Part shown: positions 1-6,252 of the stretch, one piece after another | Numbering within the stretch: position 1 is the stretch's first letter | How the letters are laid out: the number at the start of each line of letters is the position of its first letter | Assembly (NCBI GenBank): GCA_007131555.1 | Contig: SLQH01000309.1 | Location: forward strand, 1 to 7,360 | Direction: 5' to 3' | Source of the DNA: Planctomycetota bacterium | GTDB lineage: Bacteria > Planctomycetota > UBA11346 | DNA length: 7,360 bases | Notes under the pieces: generated by a model | What the model was told of the DNA's origin: nothing | Seen by the model: the letters and a program-made list of their open reading frames with translations, nothing else | Databases searched by the model: none | Translations under genes and position numbers: made by a program

Positions 1-41
1 CGAAAACCTCACCATAGCTACGGCTATGGCTGCGGTTTTCG
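1..41. repeat. Long near-perfect hairpin with UACG loop, likely part of a dispersed repeat
   Basis: Bases 1-8 (CGAAAACC) are the exact reverse complement of 34-41, and bases 12-18 (CCATAGC) are the exact reverse complement of 23-29. The loop at 19-22 is TACG closed by C-G, the very stable UNCG tetraloop type if transcribed. Between the two stems, 10-11 can pair with 31-32, leaving only a T/C mismatch and one bulged C. The same CGAAA/TTTCG word recurs just downstream (37-47 is an interrupted palindrome, and CTCGAAAA lies at 55-62), so alternative foldings exist. There is no long T-run directly after the stem, which argues against a simple terminator. The structure is seen directly; that it is a dispersed repeat is inference. 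It may begin left of the window. Confidence 0.6.
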
Positions 42-169
42 ACGAAATCGTGTCTCGAAAATGCCCTGCGCTTGTGCTCGGTCGCTATTCCTTACAGACT
101 CCTAGACTGCGGTGAACCTTCCTGTCCACAGGCCGTTATCCTTGGTGACGACGGATGGAGGTGGACGAG
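42..169. other. Leader region upstream of the first exbD-like gene
   Basis: This stretch links the left-edge hairpin to the first exbD-like gene. Two + frames are open from the window edge, one to a TAG at 103-105 and one to a TGA at 113-115, but neither reads like a recognisable protein end. A short interrupted palindrome CCTGT-CC-ACAGG lies at 121-132, about 40 bases before the gene, where an operator could sit. I could not identify a convincing -35/-10 pair. The last part carries the Shine-Dalgarno sequence of the first gene. Confidence 0.35.
157..161 (+). promoter_or_regulatory. Shine-Dalgarno GGAGG deciding the start of the first exbD-like gene
   Basis: GGAGG lies eight bases before the ATG at 170. 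It overlaps the upstream in-frame ATG at 155, which therefore cannot be served by it. This favours the start at 170 over 155; a second ATG follows directly at 173. Confidence 0.6.
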
Positions 170-865
170 ATGATGCCAGCATCTGATGACAACCAGGATG
201 TCGATAGCGGTCTGACGCCGATGATCGACATCATATTCCTGCTGCTGATCTTCTTTCTGCTGACCACGGTCTTTGTGCCCGAGGAGCGGGTGCTCAGCGC
301 CCTGCTGCCGACAGATATCGGTGAGCATCGTGACCCTGTGGTCCTGCAGCCGCCGCAAGACGTCATGGTGGCGGTGTTTCCCTATGATCCGGGGAATCCT
401 ACGTCCTACGCCCGGGGAGCTGCGGCCGGATCGGTTCGGGCTGAGTATTTTGCCGACCTGTGGCGTCAGCGGCCCATTGTGAGCCATGCTGCGTTGCGTT
501 TCGGCAATGCTGATGACCAGCTTGTCATTGATGGTCGGGCCTTGGCCGAGCATTCATCGCGTACCTCTGGGCAGATTGATGCTGTCCATCAGTATGTCGC
601 AGAGCAGCTACGTCGCCATGAAGAGGATCATCCCAGTCGGGTTGATCAGCCGCCTGTGGTGCTACGGTGTTTCTCCGGTCTGCCATGGCGTTATGCGGTG
701 GTGGTCTATGACGCGGTCAAGGCCTATGAGTATACGGCGGCACGGGCCATCGGGGCCGATCCCCAGGATCTGACTACGGCCCGTCGCGTCGTCCTGGCTC
801 CGCCGCCCGTGCGGGGCGGGCATCATTTCGGCAGTGGCCAGGAGTTGGCTGAGATCATTCACTAA
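170..865 (+). CDS. ExbD/TolR-family biopolymer transport protein, long form (paralogue A)
   Basis: ExbD-family proteins are single-pass inner-membrane subunits that work with ExbB to turn the proton gradient into mechanical work on a periplasmic partner. The start at 170 gives 231 residues. After a short acidic cytoplasmic tail comes the family signature LTPMIDIIFLLLIFF (about residues 15-29), with Asp20 matching the proton-carrying aspartate of ExbD. The periplasmic part is far longer than in standard ExbD (about 140 residues in total). The region around residues 162-180 (PPVVLRCFSGLPWRYAVVV) sits where ordinary ExbD has its V-I-x-A-D strand and following helix. The protein is a clear paralogue of the gene at 2448-3143, roughly half identical by eye, including the tail (ELAEIIH here, ELVEIIH there). 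It precedes exbB by 180 bases, so it may be the first gene of the operon or a separate unit. Partner and cargo are unknown. Confidence 0.9.
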   Translation: MMPASDDNQDVDSGLTPMIDIIFLLLIFFLLTTVFVPEERVLSALLPTDIGEHRDPVVLQPPQDVMVAVFPYDPGNPTSYARGAAAGSVRAEYFADLWRQRPIVSHAALRFGNADDQLVIDGRALAEHSSRTSGQIDAVHQYVAEQLRRHEEDHPSRVDQPPVVLRCFSGLPWRYAVVVYDAVKAYEYTAARAIGADPQDLTTARRVVLAPPPVRGGHHFGSGQELAEIIH

Positions 866-947
866 AGGACTCATTGTACAGCAGGGGTGTGGCGTGAGGG
901 CCTCCAGGACTGTGCGTCACAGGGAAAACCAAAGGGGATATGCCTAC

Positions 948-1049
948 ATGGCCAAGCTCAGGTTGGACGATAGATTCCACTCAACATCATCGCTCACACA
1001 GCGGTCGGCCTTGTCCGTCCGCCTGAACAAAAGAGGATTCATCGCATGA
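948..1049 (+). CDS. Possible 33-residue small protein or leader peptide before exbB
   Basis: An ATG at 948 is preceded by AAGGGG (932-937) at ten bases and opens a 33-codon frame beginning MAKLRLDDRF and ending NKRGFIA. Its TGA stop (1047-1049) overlaps the exbB ATG (1046-1048) as ATGA, the classic arrangement for translational coupling. The peptide is basic and has no obvious membrane segment or signal peptide. I do not recognise it. It could be a genuine small protein, a leader that adjusts exbB translation, or chance: exbB has its own reasonable ribosome site (AAGAGGA at 1031-1037), and a 33-codon frame arises easily in GC-rich DNA. A competing ATG at 940 lies too close to the same ribosome site and runs in another frame. 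Confidence 0.3.
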   Translation: MAKLRLDDRFHSTSSLTQRSALSVRLNKRGFIA

Positions 1050-1771
1050 GCCGACCCCTGCGTACCTTCCTGTCCGTTGCCTTGCTCAGCATTGTGCCTG
1101 TCGCGCTTGCCGTGGCTCAAGAAGGCAGCGGGGGAGCCCATGAGCATGTCTCGCTGTTCAATATCATCGTATCGTCCCCTGTTGCCTGGGTGCTGATCGC
1201 CATCTCGGTGGCCGGCATGGCCATGGGTATCCATCGTCTGATCACCATCAAGCGGGACCAGTTGGTGCCTGATGGTCTGGCCGACGATCTGCACAATATC
1301 TTTGCCGAGGGCATATCAGATGAAGGCGTTGAAGACGCCTTGAACATGGTGGCCGGCGATGAGAGCATTCTCGGTCAGGTCTTTGCCGCCGCGCTTGACA
1401 AGCGCGAATTCGGATTCAGTTCCATGCAAGAGGCTGCGGAATCGGTCGGTAATGCTGAACATAACAAGTACATGGCCCAGATCAGCTGGTTGTCATTGCT
1501 GGCTGCCATCGGCCCGATGCTCGGGCTGCTTGGTACCGTGGTTGGTATGATCGGTGCCTTCATGAAGATGGCCACCTCCGGTGGCAATGTCGACCCGGCC
1601 ATGCTGGCTAACGATATCGGTGGTGCCATGATCACCACCGCCATCGGTCTGATCATCGCCATTCCGATGATGTTCCTGTTCTTCCTGCTGCGGGCGCGGA
1701 TCAACGCCTGTGTCTTGGATGCAACCGTACTGACCAATGAAGTATTGGACTATTTCCGTCCTCAGGGCTGA
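1046..1771 (+). CDS. exbB: MotA/TolQ/ExbB-family proton channel protein
   Basis: This is the channel subunit that surrounds ExbD helices and conducts protons to drive the complex. The 241-residue protein starts with a signal peptide (hydrophobic run to ALAVA, cleavage near residues 22-24), as in many ExbB proteins outside the E. coli type. The first membrane segment is at about residues 40-62, followed by a cytoplasmic helical region. The second segment at about 146-172 carries GPMLGLLGTVVGMIGAF, the strongest family motif. The third at about 190-217 starts DIGGAMITTAIGL. Thr164 and Thr197/198 fit the conserved pore threonines. AAGAGGA lies nine bases before the ATG. It is followed after 49 bases by one exbD-like gene and then by a second, so the three probably form one transcript. 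The symbol is by family; TolQ-like use cannot be excluded. Confidence 0.93.
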   Translation: MSRPLRTFLSVALLSIVPVALAVAQEGSGGAHEHVSLFNIIVSSPVAWVLIAISVAGMAMGIHRLITIKRDQLVPDGLADDLHNIFAEGISDEGVEDALNMVAGDESILGQVFAAALDKREFGFSSMQEAAESVGNAEHNKYMAQISWLSLLAAIGPMLGLLGTVVGMIGAFMKMATSGGNVDPAMLANDIGGAMITTAIGLIIAIPMMFLFFLLRARINACVLDATVLTNEVLDYFRPQG

Positions 1772-1820
1772 TTGATCATCAAGACCAGTCAGAGCAGGAC
1801 AATCGACAAGGGGCAGGACG

Positions 1821-2411
1821 ATGGCCAAGAAAAAGGTTTCGCAGCCGGATATTGATTTCGATCTGACGCCGATGATCGACATCATCTTCCTGTTGATCAT
1901 CTTCTTTATCTTGGCTGGCCGGATCACCTCTGAGATCACCAACGAGATGATCACTGTGCCGCCGACCCGGACGGCACACGAACGTCCTGATGATCGTCGT
2001 TTCGAACGGGTTCGGGTCGAGGTCTTTGGTCGTACCCAGGAGGAGACCAGGGCTGGGGTCAGGGCCACCGGCCATACCATCTCGGTCGGCACCAATCGCT
2101 GGCGTTCCAGCGGCCATGAAGACCGGGACGCCTTCATCGCCTACATTGAACTGCGCCGCTTCCTTGATCAAGTGTACGATCGGGCTGCCAAGTATCCAGA
2201 TCCCAAGGGAACTGGCCTGCAGTTGCCCTACGTGATCATTGAACTGCGGGCCGATGGAGAAACCGAGTACCGGGTGGTACAGGAGATCCAGCAGGTCATG
2301 TCTGATACCATCATGCCAGAGCATGAGGGGCAGTTCATGGTCTCGCGCCCAACCCAACCTCCCCGGCCCTTTGTGAACATTGAATTCACGACCCGGCAGG
2401 ATACCGACTGA
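1821..2411 (+). CDS. exbD: ExbD/TolR-family biopolymer transport protein, middle form
   Basis: This is the second ExbD-type subunit, 196 residues, beginning with a lysine-rich MAKKK tail on the cytoplasmic side. The membrane helix DLTPMIDIIFLLIIFFIL spans about residues 14-31, with Asp20 as the presumed proton carrier. The periplasmic part differs from the two long paralogues. Residues about 137-162 (YVIIELRADGETEYRVVQEIQQVMSD) match the usual ExbD pattern of a V-I-x-A-D strand, then a polar turn, then a helix, so this is the most orthodox ExbD of the three. It is still longer than usual, with an arginine-rich stretch at about 50-75 before it. AAGGGG (1808-1813) sits seven bases before the ATG. 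It lies between exbB and the third exbD-like gene with short gaps (49 and 36 bases), which supports one operon and a shared complex. Confidence 0.9.
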   Translation: MAKKKVSQPDIDFDLTPMIDIIFLLIIFFILAGRITSEITNEMITVPPTRTAHERPDDRRFERVRVEVFGRTQEETRAGVRATGHTISVGTNRWRSSGHEDRDAFIAYIELRRFLDQVYDRAAKYPDPKGTGLQLPYVIIELRADGETEYRVVQEIQQVMSDTIMPEHEGQFMVSRPTQPPRPFVNIEFTTRQDTD

Positions 2412-2447
2412 TGTCCGTCATGGATATCGCTATGAGGAGTAGCAATC

Positions 2448-3143
2448 ATGAACGATGACGATGATGAAGTGGATGCCGATATCACGCCGATGATCGACAT
2501 CATTTTCCTGTTGCTGATCTTCTTCCTGCTGACCACCAAGTTCATTGCCGAGGAAAAGGTCATCGCCAGCATCCTGCCCACGACCAAGGGTCAAGCGCAG
2601 CCGCAGCCCGATGATCTGGAGCCGCCTGACGACATCAATGTCCTGGTCTTCCCCCATGATCCCAACAATCCCCGCGCCTTTGCGCGTGGAGCAGGAGGGG
2701 TCGAGTATTTTGATAATCTATGGCGTCAGAATCCTGCCACCGATTTTGCAACCTTGCGGGTCGGTAATGCTGATCAGGTATATATCATCAATGGTCGTTA
2801 CCTGGGTCAGCGTGAGGGCGGAGAGGCCATGGTGCGCCATGTTGCCGAGGTCCATGAGTACCTTTTTCAGCAACTGAGCCGCTTTGAGACCAATCAGACT
2901 CCGCGCTCGGAGGAGACACCGATCGTCCTGCATTGTTTTTCGGGCATGCCCTGGAAGTATGCCTTGTTGGTCTATGATGCCATTCGTGGATATGAGGGCC
3001 GAGTTGCCGGTCATGGTGGCCGGGCCATGACCCAAGACGACATGCTGACTGCCCGTGAGGTGTCGTTTGCTCCCCCCCGTCTGCGTCAGTACCATGAATG
3101 GGAACACGGCAACGAATTGGTGGAAATCATCCATATGCAGTGA
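2448..3143 (+). CDS. ExbD/TolR-family biopolymer transport protein, long form (paralogue B)
   Basis: This third ExbD-type subunit is 231 residues long, the same length as paralogue A at 170-865. An acidic tail (MNDDDDE) leads into the membrane helix ITPMIDIIFLLLIFFLLTT at about residues 12-30, with Asp17 as the presumed proton carrier. In the periplasmic part, aligned blocks shared with paralogue A include VFPHDPNNP, EYFDNLWRQ, LRVGNAD, CFSGMPWKYA (about 163-172) and the end NELVEIIH. The extra length relative to standard ExbD lies between the first two periplasmic strands and after the C-terminal helix. GAGGAG (2434-2439) lies eight bases before the ATG. It is the last gene before the terminator candidate at 3187-3215. 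The shared signature suggests that both long forms bind the same kind of partner or pair with each other; this is inference. Confidence 0.9.
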   Translation: MNDDDDEVDADITPMIDIIFLLLIFFLLTTKFIAEEKVIASILPTTKGQAQPQPDDLEPPDDINVLVFPHDPNNPRAFARGAGGVEYFDNLWRQNPATDFATLRVGNADQVYIINGRYLGQREGGEAMVRHVAEVHEYLFQQLSRFETNQTPRSEETPIVLHCFSGMPWKYALLVYDAIRGYEGRVAGHGGRAMTQDDMLTAREVSFAPPRLRQYHEWEHGNELVEIIHMQ

Positions 3144-3186
3144 CGAAGCGCCGGCGCATAGACGCTGTGTATGGTGTCAAGCGAGG

Positions 3187-3215
3187 AGCCCTGTTGCCTG
3201 TTCGGCAGCAGGGTT
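3187..3215 (+). terminator. Rho-independent terminator candidate closing the exbB/exbD operon
   Basis: A 12-base-pair stem (3187-3198 with 3204-3215, including two G-T wobbles) encloses a five-base TGTTC loop, starting 44 bases after the last exbD-like stop. It is followed by a T-biased but interrupted run (TTTCGTGTTGTTC, counting from 3214). The stem is strong and the position is right for an operon end; the weak T-run leaves some doubt. Confidence 0.6.
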
Positions 3216-3316
3216 TCGTGTTGTTCAGGCCAGGAAGGGTGGTGTCGTGGCTGGTTTTCTCGTTCCGGCTCGATAAGGGCGGTCAACATCTGATCTTGAA
3301 GGCAGTATGTTGTTTG

Positions 3317-6205
3317 ATGGTGCCCATTTCCGAAGTCGTATTGCCATGTCGGCCATGCCGCTGCCTACAGTCGGTCGCTTGGGTCGTGGCCCTGGTGATG
3401 CTTGCCTGCTTGCCGCAGTTTCTCCCAGCGGTAGAGGAAACCACTTTCCATATCCGTCTTGCTGATGTCCCTGTATTGACCCGCGCCGATGGTCGTCGTC
3501 GTCATACCCAGTCGAGCGACTTCTATCTGACCCTGTCCCGTCATCAGGGGCGATGGGGGTCACGGGCCTGGATGTACGCCTCCATGTGGCAGGCCCAGGG
3601 TGAACAGCAAATCACGATATCCGATATGCAGCGTGGCAGTCTGCGCCTCGGCCTGCGTCTGCCCGATCCGCTTGCCAGCGAAGCGGCGGTGTTGGCGGGA
3701 GCGGATGAGCCGATTGATCTGACCATTGTTCTGCACCGTGAGGACGATGATTGGCAGGCTGCCTACCACGGCAGTCAAGGCCTGAACACCTTCGCTGGCC
3801 AGGCGACTGTGATCGTCATGCCGCACAGGGTCACGGACACTGCGCCGATAGAGCCGGGTGAGCATCCTCGTCTGGTGTTTCGTCGCCAGGATATCACCGA
3901 TTTGCGGCGGCGGGCGAATAGTGGACATGGGGCCGATGTCCGTGCCGCGCTGCGGGCTTTGCTGGAGCGTGATATGCGTTGGCGGGGTGGCCGTGCCGAT
4001 GCCGGATCGCATGCCGCTGGCTGGGCCATGCTGTATCTGCTTGATGAAGACCCTGCTGCAGCTCGTCAGGCGCAGTCCCTGGTGGAGCGTCGTATGCGCC
4101 GCCCGATTGGTGGTCGTCCTCTGTTTGATGCTGCTGAGGAGGTCGTGGCGGTCGCCTTGGCCTATGACATGTGCTACGATGCCTGGGAGGAGGACTTTCG
4201 TATCCAGGTCGCGGACTGGCTGATCGATAAGGCCCGCCAGATGCTGGCTGGGCAGGTGCGGCAATCTTCTCGGGCCGTGGCCAGTCACTGGAATGCTGTC
4301 TGTCGGGGCGCTGCGGTGGTGGCGGCCTTGGCCGTGGCTGGTGATCCGGGCTCCTTCCCTCCCCGGCCGACAGAGGCCGTCTATCATGCCTTGGAGCCGG
4401 TGGACGGTCCGGATCTGGCCGAGGACCGACCGGTGGTGCGCATCAAGGACGGCGAGGTGCCGCAGGAGTGGATCCTGGCCGGGCCTTTTCATGATGCCGC
4501 CGGGGTGGATGTCCTGTCGCCACTCGGAGGCGGCGCGTTGGCACGTCCAATGATCGGGCAGGATCTGCGCTTGCATGACCAACAGCAGACCTTCCGGGCC
4601 ATGCCGGCAGAATCCATGTGGCGAGGAGCTGGGGGCTATGCCGACAATACCATGGTCATTGACCTGTTACAGGCGATTGAACGAGCATATCATACCACGT
4701 CAATCTATCATACCGTACTGCGGGTTGATCGTCAGCTTCTGTTGCGCTACCGCACCAATCCATCCTTTGCGGTCCAGGCTCGTTCCTGGCTGGGCGGCCA
4801 GGAGTTGCGGGAATACGATCTGGTGCGGCTTGAACCAGGATTGTACCCCTTGACCCTACAGGTGGAGATCGGTGAGACCGAGCCCTGGGGCAAGTTGTGG
4901 ATCGCTCCGCGTTTTGAGGTACTGCCGCCAGTCAGCGGCGAGGCGCTTCAGGTGCAGTTGCGTCGTCGTCAGGACCGCTGGCAACGGGAGCATCTGGCCT
5001 GGGAGGCGGCCGGTCGACCGGTGCCGGGTGCCCATGAGGTGGCGGCTTCTGCCAGCCGGATGTTGCAACGGTATCTGGTCTTTGGCATGGGCGAGCAGGG
5101 CAGTGCCGCCGAGGGGGATTATTACGCAGCACTGGGTGCCGCGCGTGGTCTGTTCCCGGCCTTGGTGGCTTGGCGTACGGCCTTAGGAGAGCAGGTGCCG
5201 GGTGAGGACCGGGCCCGGCATTTCATGACCTCCTTGGCCCTACGCCGTCAAGTGGTTGATGATCAACTGTTATTTGCCGTCTTTGGCCGCGGTGGAGCGC
5301 ATCTGGGGGTGCCGGAACTGTTTGCGCTTGGAGCCGGCCTGATGACCCCAGCCCAGCAGGGTGTGTGGACGCGTTTGACCCGGCATCATTATGCTGATCC
5401 GCCCTTGGGGCTGTCCCGACCCCAGCATGCCATCTACGCCATGGCTCGGGCTGTCACGGTACCGGACGATGATCAGATGCCGCATCGTGTGCTTGATCGT
5501 CAACAAGGTCTGGCGGTGTGGCGCAGTGGTGCAGACGATCAGGCCGTGGTGGCGACCATGTATCTGAAGTCGCGCCCGGTTTCGGGAACCTCGTCCTATC
5601 CTGAAGCCGGTAGTTTCAGGATTCTGGGTTTTGGTCAGGAATGGGCAGTGCGGGGTCCTGGAGAGGCCACGCGGAGAGCTGAAAATGTTGTCCAGGTCGA
5701 TAGCATTGAAGCCTGGGGCGGGGCGACGGTGCTGGCTGCCCAGCATGATGATCGTCATCGCTCCGGCTCCCTGTTGGCGTCCATGCGTGATGTCTACCGT
5801 GAACGGGACGGCAGGGCGCATGCCGTTGAAGGGCGCCGCCTGTTTGCGGTCGATTACAGCGGTCGTTGTGGGGTTCCGGCCCTCTTCGTCGTGGTCGATG
5901 AAGTGGAGGGAGGCGAACAGCACAGATGGCGCATGAATACCGCCATCACGCCGGAAGCGACCGATACGGGCTTCGTGCTGCGTGGTGAAGGCGGGTATAA
6001 TCTGCAGGCCACGGTCCTGGCTCCAGAGGATGCCACAGTGCGGCTTCAGGAGCAGGCTGTGGAGATTGTCGGTCATGGTCGATTTGTGGTGGTCATGACC
6101 CTGGGCGAGGGCGAGGCGCCGCTGCCGTCACGTCTTGCCTGGACTGATGACGAGCTGACCATGCGGGTTGGTCGTCAGCGCGTCCGTCTGCCCTGGGGTC
6201 GGTGA
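3317..6205 (+). CDS. Secreted heparinase II/III-like protein with an inserted beta-domain, possibly catalytically altered
   Basis: The ATG at 3317 gives 962 residues with a signal peptide (hydrophobic run about 19-32, likely cleavage after Ala38 in FLPA). Residues about 40-170 look beta-rich. HPRLVF at 183-188 starts an alpha-helical region typical of the alpha/alpha-toroid of heparinase II/III and alginate lyase relatives, with SHWNAVCRG at 323-331. PQEWILAGPF (382-391) to about 537 looks like an inserted beta-sandwich domain. The toroid then resumes with EQGSAAEGDYYAAL (592-605), matching the family's E-G-x-x-Y block. The C-terminal beta-sheet part has SSYPEAGSF (759-767) and ENVVQVD (789-795), where lyases usually show H-x-H-x-D-x-GSF and HN. 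These histidines appear replaced, so lyase activity is doubtful. The start is uncertain: GAAGG (3298-3302) is 14 bases from the ATG, and TTG 3314 or GTG 3320 are alternatives. The longer frame from 3098 overlaps the previous gene and spans its terminator, so it is rejected. Substrate is unknown. Confidence 0.7.
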   Translation: MVPISEVVLPCRPCRCLQSVAWVVALVMLACLPQFLPAVEETTFHIRLADVPVLTRADGRRRHTQSSDFYLTLSRHQGRWGSRAWMYASMWQAQGEQQITISDMQRGSLRLGLRLPDPLASEAAVLAGADEPIDLTIVLHREDDDWQAAYHGSQGLNTFAGQATVIVMPHRVTDTAPIEPGEHPRLVFRRQDITDLRRRANSGHGADVRAALRALLERDMRWRGGRADAGSHAAGWAMLYLLDEDPAAARQAQSLVERRMRRPIGGRPLFDAAEEVVAVALAYDMCYDAWEEDFRIQVADWLIDKARQMLAGQVRQSSRAVASHWNAVCRGAAVVAALAVAGDPGSFPPRPTEAVYHALEPVDGPDLAEDRPVVRIKDGEVPQEWILAGPFHDAAGVDVLSPLGGGALARPMIGQDLRLHDQQQTFRAMPAESMWRGAGGYADNTMVIDLLQAIERAYHTTSIYHTVLRVDRQLLLRYRTNPSFAVQARSWLGGQELREYDLVRLEPGLYPLTLQVEIGETEPWGKLWIAPRFEVLPPVSGEALQVQLRRRQDRWQREHLAWEAAGRPVPGAHEVAASASRMLQRYLVFGMGEQGSAAEGDYYAALGAARGLFPALVAWRTALGEQVPGEDRARHFMTSLALRRQVVDDQLLFAVFGRGGAHLGVPELFALGAGLMTPAQQGVWTRLTRHHYADPPLGLSRPQHAIYAMARAVTVPDDDQMPHRVLDRQQGLAVWRSGADDQAVVATMYLKSRPVSGTSSYPEAGSFRILGFGQEWAVRGPGEATRRAENVVQVDSIEAWGGATVLAAQHDDRHRSGSLLASMRDVYRERDGRAHAVEGRRLFAVDYSGRCGVPALFVVVDEVEGGEQHRWRMNTAITPEATDTGFVLRGEGGYNLQATVLAPEDATVRLQEQAVEIVGHGRFVVVMTLGEGEAPLPSRLAWTDDELTMRVGRQRVRLPWGR

Positions 6206-6226
6206 TCCGCTGGTCGTTGCATGGCC

Positions 6227-6252
6227 TGTCCCGGGTCCTAGAACCCAGGACA
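6227..6252 (+). promoter_or_regulatory. Hairpin covering the esterase start region
   Basis: Bases 6227-6231 pair with 6248-6252 and 6233-6236 pair with 6243-6246, with one C/A mismatch (6232/6247) and a six-base loop. The 3' arm includes the AGGA at 6247-6250 and the A of the presumed ATG at 6252. If formed in mRNA it would hide the start and could lower or couple translation with the preceding gene. There is no T-run, so it is not a standard terminator. The pairing is seen in the sequence; the function is inference. Confidence 0.35.

Noticed and set aside
2..115. Open frame from the left edge reading ENLTIATAMAAVFDEIVSRK and ending at a TGA, as the 3' end of an upstream gene
   Set aside because: It runs straight through the near-perfect hairpin, a second + frame is equally open, and I do not recognise the protein end. 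A repeat explains the structure better, although a coding end cannot be ruled out.
1772..1782. TTGATCATCAA palindrome directly after the exbB stop as an operator or terminator
   Set aside because: It has only five base pairs around one base with no T-run; such short palindromes are expected by chance, and the operon continues past it.
3098..3316. Upstream extension of the large secreted protein back to an ATG at 3098
   Set aside because: It would overlap the third exbD-like gene by 46 bases, span the terminator hairpin and place about 73 unrelated residues in front of a good signal peptide.
3395..3412. Lipoprotein lipobox (V-M-L-A-C) in the signal peptide of the large secreted protein
   Set aside because: The -3 and -2 residues are Met and Leu, a poor lipobox, and a plausible ordinary cleavage site (FLPA) follows seven residues later.
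3560..4582. 340-codon open frame on the minus strand inside the large secreted protein gene
   Set aside because: It lies wholly opposite a gene with clear family motifs, and its translation is low-complexity, rich in His, Arg and Gln, as expected for an antisense shadow in GC-rich DNA.
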